Assembly (NCBI RefSeq): GCF_000829445.1
Contig: NZ_JXRQ01000015.1
Coordinates: forward strand, 62,001-126,000
Source of the DNA: Jeotgalibacillus alimentarius
GTDB lineage: Bacteria; Bacillota; Bacilli; Bacillales; Jeotgalibacillaceae
Reading direction: 5' to 3'
DNA length: 64,000 nt
Shown: piece by piece, positions 1 through 10,090 of the stretch
Numbering within the stretch: the first letter of the stretch is position 1
Layout: each line of letters begins with the position of its first letter
Made by a program: the position numbers and the translations under genes
The notes under the pieces: generated by a model
The model's input: only the letters and a program-made list of their open reading frames with translations
What the model was told of the DNA's origin: nothing
Database searches by the model: none

Positions 1-255
<255 letters not shown>

Positions 256-316
256 TGATTAATCTGTATCAGTAATAGCATCACTCTAATTTACCCCCTT
301 TTACACATAATTTTAA

Positions 317-358
317 GGCTGTCCCGTAAGCAATTTGCTTACAGGACAGCCCTTTTTT
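317..358. terminator. Bidirectional intrinsic terminator
   Basis: The near-perfect stem GGCTGTCC(C)GTAAGC / GCTTAC(A)GGACAGCC is followed by seven T on the plus strand. On the minus strand it lies directly after the dehydrogenase stop codon, so it can serve the two convergent genes. Confidence 0.9.
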
Positions 359-1737
359 TAAAATAATTTACCCTGTTTATACAGGACGGTTGAGAGTTTC
401 ATGACTGAGTGAATATAGCAGTTTTGACGCAGGGAGTGCGGGTCTCCAAAATACTTGGGTAAAATGGTTTCCATTGTTCCCTGCATTTTATCGTAAAGCT
501 TTTTGTAGATCTGCTCTTCAGAGTAAAATTGTGTTTCTCTGCCCTGCAGCCATTCAAAGTACGACACGATTACACCACCGGCATTTGCGAGAATGTCCGG
601 AATAATGATGACGCCCTTCTCATTCAGATAGTCATCAGCGTCTGCAGTAACCGGCGCATTGGCACCTTCTACAATCACGCTTGCTTTAATTTCTTCTTTA
701 TTTCCGTTATGAATCTGCTCTTCAAGTGCAGCAAGAAACAGAACGTCTACATCCATCGTCAGAACTTCATCTCTATGCAGAATATCTGCCTGGATGCCGC
801 TTTCTTTCAACATGTCATCCGTATGTGGCAGATCCCCCTGATTCGATGCAGTATATTTGACCAGCGTTGGAATATCCAGTCCATCTTCGTTATATAACGT
901 ACAATGACGGTCACTGACCGATACAACTTTGTTCTGAAGATGCTTGCATTGATAAGCTTCCAATGCAGTTACTGAACCAACATTACCAAATCCCTGCACA
1001 GCAACTTTAAGAGGCTTTTCATAGAGGTCCAGTGCTGTTTTCGCGTAAGGACTTCCTGTTTTTTCGAGCCATGACTTCTGTTTCTGAATAAAATCCGACA
1101 TGGTATAGCGGAAGGTAAAGTAAACCCCTTTTCCTGTCGCTTCACGTCTTCCGAGAGAGCCGCCATTAATAACGCTTTTCCCTGTAAAACTCCCTCTGTA
1201 TGGCTGACCCGGCTTAATATTTTTATATTCACCCATCATCCAGTCCATCTCACGTTCACCGCTCCCCATGTCAGGAGCAGGTATATCTTTATCAGGACCG
1301 ATCACATCTGCGAAATACTGAACATATTTTTTAGAGATCAGGTTGAGTTCCTTAGGAGTGAACTCACGCGGGTTAACAACCACACCTCCCTTGCCTCCGC
1401 CAAATGGAACATCATGCAGCGAATTTTTCAGTGTCATCAGGAAAGCAAGATTAATGACTTCTTCTTCATTGACCGATTCATGAAAACGAATACCGCCTTT
1501 GTAAGGCCCCATCGCATTATTATGCTGAACCCTGAAAGCTGGAATCCGTACGATTTCCCCTTTTTCAAGAACAATTCTTAAAAAAGACTTATGTATTTTG
1601 TTAGGTGTTGATAAAACTGCTCCCAAAGATGAGAACGCTTTCTTTCTTGGTGCATCTTTAAGGTCAGATAAAAACATTTCGTCGTCCATCAGTGCATCGA
1701 GTGATTCCTGTACAATTGATCTGGTCTGATATTGCAT
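358..1737 (-). CDS. Glu/Leu/Phe/Val-family dehydrogenase (probable glutamate dehydrogenase)
   Basis: NAD(P)-dependent amino-acid dehydrogenase, most likely interconverting glutamate and 2-oxoglutarate plus ammonia in the cytoplasm. The N-terminal domain shows the substrate-binding GPYKGGIRF and the glycine-rich GGGKGG block with the catalytic lysine region. The C-terminal half has a Rossmann fold with VQGFGNVGS and then VEGANAPVT. At 459 aa it is longer than RocG/GudB of Bacillus (about 425 aa), so it belongs to a longer subgroup and the substrate is inferred from the family only. A good site (AAGGGGGAATAAAC before ATG) supports the start. It is monocistronic between two intergenic regions. 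Confidence 0.88.
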   Translation of the reverse strand: MQYQTRSIVQESLDALMDDEMFLSDLKDAPRKKAFSSLGAVLSTPNKIHKSFLRIVLEKGEIVRIPAFRVQHNNAMGPYKGGIRFHESVNEEEVINLAFLMTLKNSLHDVPFGGGKGGVVVNPREFTPKELNLISKKYVQYFADVIGPDKDIPAPDMGSGEREMDWMMGEYKNIKPGQPYRGSFTGKSVINGGSLGRREATGKGVYFTFRYTMSDFIQKQKSWLEKTGSPYAKTALDLYEKPLKVAVQGFGNVGSVTALEAYQCKHLQNKVVSVSDRHCTLYNEDGLDIPTLVKYTASNQGDLPHTDDMLKESGIQADILHRDEVLTMDVDVLFLAALEEQIHNGNKEEIKASVIVEGANAPVTADADDYLNEKGVIIIPDILANAGGVIVSYFEWLQGRETQFYSEEQIYKKLYDKMQGTMETILPKYFGDPHSLRQNCYIHSVMKLSTVLYKQGKLF

Positions 1738-1810
1738 GTTTATTCCCCCTTAATATGATTTAAAAGTGCTTATAAAGACCGTACCCTAATTGACCCAGTT
1801 GTGTAAAGGA

Positions 1811-1975
1811 ATGTGAGCAGGGATTTTGTCCCTGCTCACTCCGCTTTTCTATTGTCCAGCTTCAGACGCTAGCTCCTCGGGTCATAAGCCACGCATCGGT
1901 AAACGGGAAAGGTCACCCGTTTTCCGCTTCGCGTCTTATGCCTGTCGGAGCTGAGCAAGCGCCCTCCGCTTTTCT
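1811..1975 (-). repeat. Intergenic hairpin repeat, family A copy 1
   Basis: On the minus strand the element begins AAAAGCGGAGGGCGCTTG, contains CAGCTCCGACAGGCATAAGACGC, and closes with the partly complementary GCGTGGCTTATG...GAGGAGCTAGCG, so the whole element can fold into one long imperfect hairpin with an inner GGAAAACGGGTG/CCCGTTTACC arm. It matches the copies at 20143-20396 almost base for base in the inner part. An extra perfect 10-bp hairpin, GTGAGCAGGG/CCCTGCTCAC at about 1813-1839, abuts it and may terminate transcription from the DUF1206 gene. Confidence 0.8.
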
Positions 1976-1978
1976 TTA

Positions 1979-2821
1979 TTATTCATCTTTCCCAAAATTC
2001 ATCCGGGCATATCTTCCACGAATGATTTCGTAGATGGCGTAGAGAATTAAGCCGACAGCTGCAAGTCCCAGCAGTACCTGGCCATATGGCTGTGAGGCGA
2101 TTTCTCCGAGTGCTCCATCAAGACCTTTTGACTGATCAGGGTTTGCTGTGATGGCTGTTTGGATAAAGAAAAAACCAACCATTGCAAGCACAATACCCCG
2201 GGCAATCAGACCGATCTTACCGGCTTTTCTTGCAATCTTCTTTTCGTGTTCGTTCATGTCATTAATAATAAACTTGCTCATAAATTTCTCTTTATACCCA
2301 CTGTAGAGATTATAAAGTCCATACACAATGACGCCAGCTCCTAACAGGCCGACCAGAAATTGACCAAACGGCTGTCCGAGTAGCATTGCAGAAATCGTCT
2401 GCTCTGAGTTTCCTCCGCCACCGCCTGCATGCATAGCAATCTGGATCGCAGAAATTGCCAATCCTCCATAAATGACACCGCTAATTGCATAAGCAAGTCT
2501 CGATCCAATTCCCTTTGCATCATTTCCTTTGTGCTGCGGATCAAATATCGCGCGCACAAATTCCCACATAACATAAAAAATCAGACCAATTCCCACAATC
2601 CATAAAAGTATTTCACCAAAAGGGAGTGTGGCAACCTGTTGCATTGCACCTGATGTGTCAGTCGTCTCACCACCGCCTACGCCAAGCGCTGCAAGCAGGG
2701 CAAGAACCCCCACGATCCCATATACAGCACCTTTTGACATGTAACCAAAACGTCCCATCCGTCGAACCCAGGGCTTTACATCTTCCTTTGTATCATTCGA
2801 TTTCATCGTCATCTGACTCAT
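1979..2821 (-). CDS. DUF1206 family membrane protein
   Basis: Integral membrane protein of 280 aa made of three internal repeats of two helices each. The repeats start at GRFGYMSKGAVYGIVG (about residue 23), GSRLAYAISGVIYGG (about 105) and AGKIGLIARGIVLAM (about 200); each has the R/K..Y/I..S/A-R/K-G..Y-G pattern of DUF1206. The biochemical role of the family is unknown. A GTG exists 9 bases upstream, but AAAGGAT is spaced for the ATG at 2821, so I use that. It lies 14 bases after the LTA synthase gene and is probably co-transcribed with it, which hints at an envelope role (inference). Confidence 0.85.
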   Translation of the reverse strand: MSQMTMKSNDTKEDVKPWVRRMGRFGYMSKGAVYGIVGVLALLAALGVGGGETTDTSGAMQQVATLPFGEILLWIVGIGLIFYVMWEFVRAIFDPQHKGNDAKGIGSRLAYAISGVIYGGLAISAIQIAMHAGGGGGNSEQTISAMLLGQPFGQFLVGLLGAGVIVYGLYNLYSGYKEKFMSKFIINDMNEHEKKIARKAGKIGLIARGIVLAMVGFFFIQTAITANPDQSKGLDGALGEIASQPYGQVLLGLAAVGLILYAIYEIIRGRYARMNFGKDE

Positions 2822-2835
2822 GCTTTTCACATCCT

Positions 2836-4698
2836 TTATTCTTCTATTGATTCACCTTTTAACTGTCCAACCGCATTCTTTTTAATAATCGTATCTGACA
2901 TCCTTAAGTGAGAAGCAGCTTCATACAGCATTGGTGCACAATTTTCTTTGTCAGTCATTTCTTCACTTTCAAGACTATAGCAGTTTCCGTTTTCACGTTC
3001 ACTCGTCAGATCCGCTTCATAATAGTAACCGTCATAAATGTAAGATCCATCTCTGAATACTGTCAGTCTTGGATCATCACTTAATAGAGACTTACCCATC
3101 ATGTATCCTTTATCAAGTCCAAGTAAAGAAAGGATTGTAGGCGCGATATCGACCTGACCACCAGTCTGTTCCATCACTTCCCCTTCGCTCATATTTGGCA
3201 GCTTCATAAACAAAGGTACTTTTCTGTCCAGATTAAGATAATCAACTGTAGATTCAGCTTCCGCCATTTCAGCCATTTCTCTTTCCGGCTCCTGTAATCC
3301 ACTGTCATGATCACCATAAGCTACAATCAGTGCATCATCCCATATCCCTTCATCCTTGAGCCTGTTAATCAGCGATCCAAAGGCCTGGTCTACAAAATGA
3401 ATATTGTGGTAGTAATTTTGAATGATCTCTTCATCAATGCTGTCCAGGTTCAGCTCTTTTTTCTCATCCGGAAAATCATATGGCGTATGACTTGTCAAAG
3501 CGACCATGAACGCATAAAACGGATCACTCATCTCCACCATGCGATCCACTGATGATAAAAAGAAGTCTTCATCGTTCAACGTCAGACCAATGACATCACC
3601 GTCCGGAAAATCTTTTATACTGTAAAAGTGATCAAAGCCAAAGTTTTCATAAACATCATCCCGGTTCCAAAATGTTCTTTCAAATGCATGAAAGGCAGCT
3701 GTTTCATACCCCGCAGCCTCCATTTTCTCAGGGAGAGAATCATATGAATGGTCCGGATATCTAGTATAAACAGACCCTGCTTTCATCGGATAAAAAGACG
3801 TATTCAACATGAATTCAGCATCTGACGTTCTGCCCTGATGTGTCTGATGATAAAAGTTAGGAAAATACATCACTTCTTCTTTATAATCATTTAAAAACGG
3901 AGTCAGCTCCTGCCCGTCTATTTCCTGATCCAATACTGATGTCTGAAAAGATTCCAGCTGAATTACAATCACATTTGGCTGTCCGTCAATCTCCGCTTCT
4001 TCAGACGAACCTCTGTTACTATCAAAAAACTGCTGCATCTCCCTTAATTGAAGTGATGTCAGAGACTTTTCTTCAAAGAACTGATCATCCAGCTCCCTGC
4101 CAATATCAAGCGCGTGATGCCCAAGCATACCCGCCTTGAAATAATTTCTCATATTAGAGAGTGAATCCTGTACAAGCCATTCATCTCTATCTGCTGCATT
4201 AATAACAAGCGGTGTAAAAAACAGCAGAGCTCCTGCAGCAAGTGCAACAAACGCTGATTTAGAACGTTTTTTAGCCGGATAATCTGAAAAACGGCGCTTA
4301 CGGTCTTTCAGCAAAAGCGCTCCCCAGATAAATGTATCTGCAAAAAGCAGAAAATCGGCCGGATAAATCAGATCTTTAAGCCCGCCTCCTACAGCACCCA
4401 TCTGCGGGATCTGGATGAGAAGCGCAACTGATAAGAAATCAGTAAAATATCGGTAGTACCAGATATTAGACGCAATCAGAATCGTCAGTAATATACTCAG
4501 ATAAAATAATATCCACCTTCTGACGCGTGGTGAGATCCACAGAGACCAGAATGAAATCAGTATAAGTGCACCTAAACTGACAAAAAATAAATTAACGCCG
4601 AAATAAGTATTCGTAGCGGGACCCACTACAATTAATTTAATAAGAAGTATAAGTATAAATAATAAGTAGTCTCCATACATCAACCATATTTTTTTCAA
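2836..4698 (-). CDS. LTA synthase family protein (membrane-anchored sulfatase fold)
   Basis: Lipoteichoic-acid synthase-type enzyme, which transfers glycerolphosphate from phosphatidylglycerol to a growing polymer on the outer face of the membrane. Five N-terminal membrane helices (residues about 10-170) precede an extracellular sulfatase domain. Expected ligands are visible: E249 in LESFQ, nucleophile T291 in GRTSDAEF, R346 in FWNR, and D463/H464 in YGDHDSG. Its 620 aa fit LtaS/YfnI/YqgS/YvgJ; which paralogue it matches cannot be told here. The start is TTG with GGAGG seven bases before it. Upstream on the minus strand, GTTACG-13-GGGTAA (near 4715-4740) resembles a sigma-B promoter, weakly. 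Confidence 0.9.
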   Translation of the reverse strand: MKKIWLMYGDYLLFILILLIKLIVVGPATNTYFGVNLFFVSLGALILISFWSLWISPRVRRWILFYLSILLTILIASNIWYYRYFTDFLSVALLIQIPQMGAVGGGLKDLIYPADFLLFADTFIWGALLLKDRKRRFSDYPAKKRSKSAFVALAAGALLFFTPLVINAADRDEWLVQDSLSNMRNYFKAGMLGHHALDIGRELDDQFFEEKSLTSLQLREMQQFFDSNRGSSEEAEIDGQPNVIVIQLESFQTSVLDQEIDGQELTPFLNDYKEEVMYFPNFYHQTHQGRTSDAEFMLNTSFYPMKAGSVYTRYPDHSYDSLPEKMEAAGYETAAFHAFERTFWNRDDVYENFGFDHFYSIKDFPDGDVIGLTLNDEDFFLSSVDRMVEMSDPFYAFMVALTSHTPYDFPDEKKELNLDSIDEEIIQNYYHNIHFVDQAFGSLINRLKDEGIWDDALIVAYGDHDSGLQEPEREMAEMAEAESTVDYLNLDRKVPLFMKLPNMSEGEVMEQTGGQVDIAPTILSLLGLDKGYMMGKSLLSDDPRLTVFRDGSYIYDGYYYEADLTSERENGNCYSLESEEMTDKENCAPMLYEAASHLRMSDTIIKKNAVGQLKGESIEE

Positions 4699-4775
4699 TT
4701 GTTAACCTCCTTCCGTGTTAACCTTTACCCTCTGTAACCGCGTCGTAACCTGAATGCAATAAGGAAAATTCATTT

Positions 4776-4806
4776 AAAAAAGCTGAGACATTTATGCCTC
4801 AGCTTC
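4776..4806 (-). terminator. Intrinsic terminator of the chemoreceptor gene
   Basis: On the minus strand AAGCTGAGGC/ATGTCTCAGCTT is followed by TTTTTT, 40 bases after the MCP stop codon. Confidence 0.85.
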
Positions 4807-4845
4807 CATTTATAACCGGTTCACGATTAAGATTTCATATGCACA

Positions 4846-6549
4846 TTAAGATAATTTAAACTGCTTTAATAATGTATTAAGCTGAACTGCTTCTTCTTTC
4901 AGTGAGCGTGCACTGCGGTTCACTTCCTCCATTGAAGCACTTGACTGCTGGGAAGTCGCTGATACTTCTTCGATCCCTGCAGCTGATTCTTCAGAAACAG
5001 ATGCAATACTTTCAATGGACGAATTCATAACCTGAGTTGATTGAATCACTTCATTAATAGAAGTGCTTATGCTTTCAACCTGCTCTGTTACATTTGAGAT
5101 CGTTGACTTCAGCTCTCCAAAAAGGGCACCTGCATGTGAAATCTTTGATGTTCCATCTTCCACCATACTATAACCATCCTCAAGATAGCTGACGACTTTC
5201 TTAGCCTCCTGCTGGATGCCGCTGATGATATTTGTAATATCTGAGACGGATTTTGTTACACCTTCAGCAAGCTTTCTGACTTCATCTGCCACGACAGCAA
5301 ATCCTTTTCCATGCTCGCCTGCACGTGCAGCCTCAATCGCAGCATTCAGCGCAAGCAGATTTGTCTGATCAGCAATTTCCTGAATCACATCCGTCAGCTT
5401 GGCAATATCATTCGTCTGTTCATCAAGTCCCTTCACCATTTCAAGTGACCCTTTCACTTTCTCATCAATGGCTGACATCGTATCAACCGACTCTATCATC
5501 GCCTTGCTTCCTTCATTTGTAACGGATCTCATGGATGCTGAATCGGATTTTACCTGATTCTGCTTTACCTCCACACTACTCATAACAGCAGTGAAATCAT
5601 TCATTTTCTCAGAAAGATCAGATGAAGCGTGAGCCTGCTCTTCAGATCCGCTCGAAAGCTCCTGCATAGTTGAAGCGATCTGATGACTGCCTTCCTGCAC
5701 CTCATCTGCATATTGACTCAGCACATCGCTCTGGGAATGAACCGTATCTGATACGGCTGATACCTGAGTGAGCAGTTCTCTCAGATTCCCTTTCATTATG
5801 TTAAATGAAGTGCTCAACTGACCAATTTCGTCTTTACTGTTGTAATCCATATCTTCAACTGTCAGGTTCCCACTGGCGACTTCATCTGCTAAAGCGACTA
5901 CGTTGTTAATATTCCTGCGGACAACCCGGTTTACAAGCAGTGTAATGATAACACTGATCAGAATAGAGATCCCTACGGCAGCAAACATCGTAACGATACC
6001 CGCTGCAGCAGAAGCAGCGGCATCGTCAGTTGCCTGGTTACTGTCTTCCTGAATCAAGTCCGTTAAAACGAGAATTTCATCAACCGTTGTTGATCGGATC
6101 TCTTGAGTCTCATCCCGTGCCGCATCAAGTGCAGCATTCCCTTCTTCTGAATAATTCGGTATGACATTATTAACAAATGCGGCATCCATGTCTGACTTTG
6201 CCTGCTGAATTCTATTCATGATGTCAATTTGCCCGGAGTCTGTCATCCCATCGATCAATTCTGCTACGGCTGTATCAAACCGGCCGCTCATTTCATTATA
6301 CTCATCCACATATACGTCCTGTCCCTCACTGACAAAATCAGCAACCCGGATATCCATACCCCTGAAAATTGCAGCCAGATTATTCACAGTGACAGCTCTG
6401 TCTCCTCTTCTATCCATTGCATCTACATCTTCCTGAATCCCCTGAAAGACAAACAGCAGGACAACTGCTGTCACAATAAACATGATAATTGATGCTAATA
6501 CAGCGGTGAAATACTTCATTCCCACCGATAAATTACGAAATACGCTCAT
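4846..6549 (-). CDS. Methyl-accepting chemotaxis protein
   Basis: Transmembrane chemoreceptor of 567 aa. Helix 1 (residues about 12-34) and helix 2 (about 185-207) bracket an extracellular four-helix-bundle sensor of about 150 residues. A HAMP domain follows (about 208-262), then the cytoplasmic signalling domain with the conserved tip, seen here as [20 protein letters not shown] and then [14 protein letters not shown]. This tip binds CheA/CheW. The ligand is not predictable. AAAAGGGGATAGTAA supports the ATG start. It is a stand-alone gene; no che genes are nearby. Confidence 0.95.
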   Translation of the reverse strand: MSVFRNLSVGMKYFTAVLASIIMFIVTAVVLLFVFQGIQEDVDAMDRRGDRAVTVNNLAAIFRGMDIRVADFVSEGQDVYVDEYNEMSGRFDTAVAELIDGMTDSGQIDIMNRIQQAKSDMDAAFVNNVIPNYSEEGNAALDAARDETQEIRSTTVDEILVLTDLIQEDSNQATDDAAASAAAGIVTMFAAVGISILISVIITLLVNRVVRRNINNVVALADEVASGNLTVEDMDYNSKDEIGQLSTSFNIMKGNLRELLTQVSAVSDTVHSQSDVLSQYADEVQEGSHQIASTMQELSSGSEEQAHASSDLSEKMNDFTAVMSSVEVKQNQVKSDSASMRSVTNEGSKAMIESVDTMSAIDEKVKGSLEMVKGLDEQTNDIAKLTDVIQEIADQTNLLALNAAIEAARAGEHGKGFAVVADEVRKLAEGVTKSVSDITNIISGIQQEAKKVVSYLEDGYSMVEDGTSKISHAGALFGELKSTISNVTEQVESISTSINEVIQSTQVMNSSIESIASVSEESAAGIEEVSATSQQSSASMEEVNRSARSLKEEAVQLNTLLKQFKLS

Positions 6550-6680
6550 TTACTATCCCCTTTTCGTTTAACGTTTTTAGTATAAAGGAATCATTATGTA
6601 ATAGTCTTGTACTACCCTCAACAAGAATAAACAAACAATTCCACGGAAATTTATAGTCCTTTCGACTTACAAACTATATT

Positions 6681-6711
6681 AAAAAAACGATTAGCAGTTA
6701 ATGCTAATCGT
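6681..6711 (-). terminator. Intrinsic terminator of the EamA/MOSC operon
   Basis: On the minus strand GACGATTAGC/GCTAATCG is followed by seven T, seven bases after the EamA stop codon. Confidence 0.9.
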
Positions 6712-6717
6712 CTTTTA

Positions 6718-7635
6718 TCAATGTCCATGTACAGATCGTTTACTCCGCTGAAACCAGTGATCCACCGCTCCGCTGCCACCTAAAACCCCCGCTACAATCA
6801 GTGCAAAGCCTGCGATTTGTCCTATATACACCGGCTCTCCCAGAAGCAGAGCAGCACCTGTAATTGAAAACAGTAGATTTAAGTTTGTAAACACCGCTGA
6901 TTCACTCGGCCCGATCAGGCGGATTGCATTATTGTAGATCATATGCCCAATACCTGTTGCGATAAATGCTGAGCTGAAGAATATTGCGTAATGATACCCT
7001 TCCCCCTGCACCAGTGTCTGATAACCCCCAGGCTCTGTCAGAAGGCTGATACCCCCCAGCAAGATAGCACCTGTGATCATCATCCACCCTGTTAAGACAA
7101 ACACGTTCAAATCTACTGAGATCTTTTTAATTAATACAAAGCTGATCGCCTGTGTAACAGCTGCCAGCAGGATATACCAGTCACCTGCAGCGATTTGAAT
7201 ATTGCCACTGCTTCCAGCGGCCATAACAAGAAACACGCCGCCAAAGCCAACTAGAATACCTGCAGCTTTCAACAGGGTAAGGCGTGCTTTAAGAAAAATG
7301 ACAGCCGCAATCGCCGTCAAAATTGGAATCAATCCAAGAATCAGCCCCGTGTTGACTGCAGTAGTCCCTTTCAAACCGATCGACAGAAAGTAATGGTGAC
7401 CGACAATATTGAACAGACTGATTAACAGAATCACCCCAAAGTCTTTTACCCCGGGAACAGTCCATTTTTTCTGGAGTGCCAGCACAGTCAGTACCACAAG
7501 ACCTGCTGTGAGAATTCTGAGTGATGTCATGGCGACAGGAGAAAATTCCTCCACCAGTACTTTTAAAGCAACAACATTCAGCCCCCATGCCACCATAATA
7601 GAGATCAGCCATATATATGCATTTGATTGCGTCAT
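6718..7635 (-). CDS. EamA/DMT superfamily exporter
   Basis: Drug/metabolite transporter of 305 aa with ten predicted membrane helices in two EamA repeats (residues about 5-140 and 150-290). The repeats share features such as PVAMTSLRILTAGL in the first and FIATGIGHMIYNNAIRLIGPSESAVFTNLNP-type sequence in the second. Family members export amino acids or other small metabolites; the substrate here is unknown. It lies 15 bases after the MOSC gene and shares its terminator, so the two probably form an operon. Confidence 0.88.
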   Translation of the reverse strand: MTQSNAYIWLISIMVAWGLNVVALKVLVEEFSPVAMTSLRILTAGLVVLTVLALQKKWTVPGVKDFGVILLISLFNIVGHHYFLSIGLKGTTAVNTGLILGLIPILTAIAAVIFLKARLTLLKAAGILVGFGGVFLVMAAGSSGNIQIAAGDWYILLAAVTQAISFVLIKKISVDLNVFVLTGWMMITGAILLGGISLLTEPGGYQTLVQGEGYHYAIFFSSAFIATGIGHMIYNNAIRLIGPSESAVFTNLNLLFSITGAALLLGEPVYIGQIAGFALIVAGVLGGSGAVDHWFQRSKRSVHGH

Positions 7636-7650
7636 TTCTTCACCTGATTT

Positions 7651-8295
7651 CTATAGTTGATTACGTTTTTCCATTAATTTTGGCTTTAACGTTTTAGATA
7701 ATGCTACAGCTTCGAGCACGCGGTCATACTCGGCCGCTGTTGGAGATTTTGAAAACAGGAGTTCATTTACTTCCTGCACAGACACACCTGCAGGATCCCT
7801 CCTGATCAGCTTCAGGTGATCGCCGGGTTTGACCATTCCTTCCTGCAGCACTCTAAAGTAAAACCCGGTAAAGCCGGACTCTCTCATCCTGATAATCAGT
7901 TCAGGTTTATTGTACTTCGCAGCGATTTTAAAACATGGCTGTCTGGGCTCTGTAACCTCAATTACTGCCCCGCCAAACTCAAAGCGGTCGCCGATATGTG
8001 TATTGCGCTCATTGAGACCCACAGTCGTAATATTTTCACCAAACAGCGCACTGCCATCCTGCATCTCCATCCACCCATCCCAAAAACCGTAGTGATCATA
8101 TGGATACAGACATAGCGCTTTTTCTGTACCACCATGGTGTTCAGGTGTCTGTTCATCTTCAGCAAGTCCTGTATACGATAAAAACATCTCACGCCCGATC
8201 GGCTGCTTCAGCAGTGCACTCGGAAAAGTCTTTTTACCAAAAGTAAGTTCAGTAATTTTAGCTGTATGTATTGCACGAACATGATAAGTTGTCAT
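7651..8295 (-). CDS. MOSC domain protein (YiiM-like)
   Basis: Cytoplasmic 214-aa protein of the MOSC family, related to the C-terminal domain of molybdenum-cofactor sulfurase. The conserved cysteine lies in PRQPCFKIAAKYN (about residue 117), with a preceding FGENITT block and the HHGGTEKALCLYPYDHY segment near residue 54, all typical of the YiiM/YuaD branch. YiiM in E. coli acts in molybdenum-cofactor-dependent N-hydroxylated base reduction; for this protein that is inference. It is the first gene of a two-gene operon with the EamA exporter. Confidence 0.88.
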   Translation of the reverse strand: MTTYHVRAIHTAKITELTFGKKTFPSALLKQPIGREMFLSYTGLAEDEQTPEHHGGTEKALCLYPYDHYGFWDGWMEMQDGSALFGENITTVGLNERNTHIGDRFEFGGAVIEVTEPRQPCFKIAAKYNKPELIIRMRESGFTGFYFRVLQEGMVKPGDHLKLIRRDPAGVSVQEVNELLFSKSPTAAEYDRVLEAVALSKTLKPKLMEKRNQL

Positions 8296-8323
8296 GGTTA
8301 ATCCCTCACTTTAATCCTTTGAC

Positions 8324-8515
8324 TTTGTTAAAGCCCAACGTTGTTTTAGCACAGATGGTGATTGTAGCGGAAGGGGACGACTCCAGCAGGAGAAGTCGGA
8401 CAGGTGAGACCCCGCAGACGCGAAGCGTCGAGGAGGCGGGGATGGCGCCACAAAACGGCGCACCCATGCGGAAAGCGTTCCCCTGGAGCGGAAATCAACA
8501 GCCACCTTTAACAAA
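8324..8515 (+). repeat. Intergenic repeat, family B copy 1, with terminal inverted repeats
   Basis: The 192-bp element is bounded by TTTGTTAAAG and its exact inverse CTTTAACAAA. Inside, TTTAGCACAG and GGAAATCAACAGCC mark the two conserved ends, and the centre has several hairpins (GACTCCAGCAGGAGAAGTC, CCCCGCAGACGCGAAGCGTC, GGCGCCACAAAACGGCGC). It fills most of the 8296-8613 gap. Related copies are at 16955, 26985, 50310 and 54678. No ORF in it looks real. Confidence 0.85.
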
Positions 8516-8622
8516 GCCAGTCCTTTGTATAATCAAACATCCATAGTATACCGCACTTTAAGATTGAACTGAAATTGAACAGGGTAGAGATAGAGTAAAT
8601 CATAAAATCAGGAGTGATTACA

Positions 8623-10047
8623 TTGGATACATATCTTCATATTATTAACGGGCAGGAGACTGGACAGGATCTCGAAAAAATTGATGTGATTAATCCTGCT
8701 ACAACAGAAACGATTGCGACAGTTCCTAAAGGCGGGACTGATGAAGCTGTACAAGCAGTGGATGCAGCACATCATGCTTTTAAAGACTGGTCTCAGCGCA
8801 ACACATATGAACGCAGCGCCCTGCTGATGAAATGGGCGGACTTAATTGATGAGCATACAGACGAACTTGCACGCCTTATGACCATCGAACAGGGCAAGCC
8901 GCTACAAGAAGCAGCCGGCGAGATTTCATATGCGAACGGATTTATTAAATGGTTTGCCGAAGAAGGTAAACGCGTCTATGGTGAAACAATCCCTTCTTCA
9001 AAAGGGAACAGACGATTATTTGTTCACAAGCAGCCGGTTGGGGTGACAGCAGTCATCACACCATGGAATTTCCCGGCAGCAATGATTACCAGAAAAGTGG
9101 CACCGGCTCTTGCAACCGGCTGTACAGCAGTCATTAAGCCGGCAACAGCTACTCCGCTTACAGCATTCCGACTTGTTCAACTGGCAAAAGAAGCAGGCAT
9201 TCCGGACGGCGTATTAAATGTCGTAACCGGAAAATCCTCTGATATCAGTAAAGCATGGCTTGAAGATGCACGTGTCAGAAAGCTGACTTTCACAGGTTCA
9301 ACTGAAGTTGGAAAATCACTGATGAAAGGCGCAGCAGATACAATGAAGAAAATCTCACTGGAGCTTGGCGGTCATGCACCAGCGATTGTGATGGATGATG
9401 CGGACCTTGAAAAAGCAGTAGACGGAGTGATCGCAACTAAATTCAGAAATGCAGGTCAGACATGCGTATGTGCAAACCGCATCTATGTACATGAGGACAT
9501 TGCTGAGGCATTCACAAAACGATTCACTGAAAAGGTTGAAGAACTGAGACTGGGCGATGGTCTTGAAGAAGGCGTTGATCTTGGACCGCTTATCGATGAA
9601 GATGCAATCGAAAAAGTTCAGAAGCATATTGCTGATGCAAAAGAAAAAGGCGCAACTGTTGAAACAGGCGGCGAGCTACGTGACGGTCTGTTCTTTAAGC
9701 AGACAGTTCTTTCCGGCGTGACAGATGATATGCTGTGTATGAATGAAGAAACGTTTGGCCCGGTGGCACCGATCACCACGTTTAAGACAGAAGAAGAAGT
9801 GCTTGAACGTGCCAATGATTCCATCTATGGCCTTGCAGCTTATGTATTCACTGAAAACATTTCAAAAGGGATCCGTATCAGCGAACAGCTCGAATACGGG
9901 ATTGTCGGGTTAAATGATGGCTTACCATCTGCCCCTGAAGCACCGTTTGGCGGATTTAAGCAGAGCGGTCTTGGCCGTGAAGGCGGTCACCAGGGGATTG
10001 AGGAGTTCCTTGAGACGAAGTTTGTTTCAGTTGGGATGGACGAATAG
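8623..10047 (+). CDS. gabD: NAD(P)-dependent succinate-semialdehyde dehydrogenase
   Basis: Oxidises succinate semialdehyde to succinate, the last step of GABA breakdown, in the cytoplasm. The ALDH fold is complete: VITPWNFP, GSTEVGK in the cofactor site, the general base E247 in ELGGHAP, the nucleophile C281 in GQTCVCANR, and PEAPFGGFKQSGLGREGG near the end. CVC at the active site is typical of GabD. I chose the TTG at 8623, eight bases after GGAG; the GTG at 8614 overlaps that site. It gives 474 aa. No GABA transaminase is adjacent, so related semialdehydes remain possible. Confidence 0.88.
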   Translation: MDTYLHIINGQETGQDLEKIDVINPATTETIATVPKGGTDEAVQAVDAAHHAFKDWSQRNTYERSALLMKWADLIDEHTDELARLMTIEQGKPLQEAAGEISYANGFIKWFAEEGKRVYGETIPSSKGNRRLFVHKQPVGVTAVITPWNFPAAMITRKVAPALATGCTAVIKPATATPLTAFRLVQLAKEAGIPDGVLNVVTGKSSDISKAWLEDARVRKLTFTGSTEVGKSLMKGAADTMKKISLELGGHAPAIVMDDADLEKAVDGVIATKFRNAGQTCVCANRIYVHEDIAEAFTKRFTEKVEELRLGDGLEEGVDLGPLIDEDAIEKVQKHIADAKEKGATVETGGELRDGLFFKQTVLSGVTDDMLCMNEETFGPVAPITTFKTEEEVLERANDSIYGLAAYVFTENISKGIRISEQLEYGIVGLNDGLPSAPEAPFGGFKQSGLGREGGHQGIEEFLETKFVSVGMDE

Positions 10048-10052
10048 TATGC

Positions 10053-10085
10053 AAAAGGGTGGGACATATGGCCTCACCCTTTTTC
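10053..10085 (+). terminator. Intrinsic terminator after gabD
   Basis: AAAGGGTG(GGACATATGGCCT)CACCCTTTTT directly follows the stop codon. Confidence 0.88.
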
Positions 10086-10090
10086 TGTAA

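Noticed and set aside
529-897. 122-codon plus-strand ORF in the dehydrogenase gene
   Set aside because: Antisense shadow of a conserved gene with no supporting signal.
1811-1840. Stand-alone terminator of the DUF1206 gene
   Set aside because: The 10-bp stem is perfect but has no T-run on the minus strand and is 140 bases away beyond repeat A, so it is noted within the repeat entry only.
8271-8546. ORFs inside family B repeats (also 16780-17106)
   Set aside because: They lie wholly in or around hairpin repeats, lack ribosome sites and are not kept between copies.
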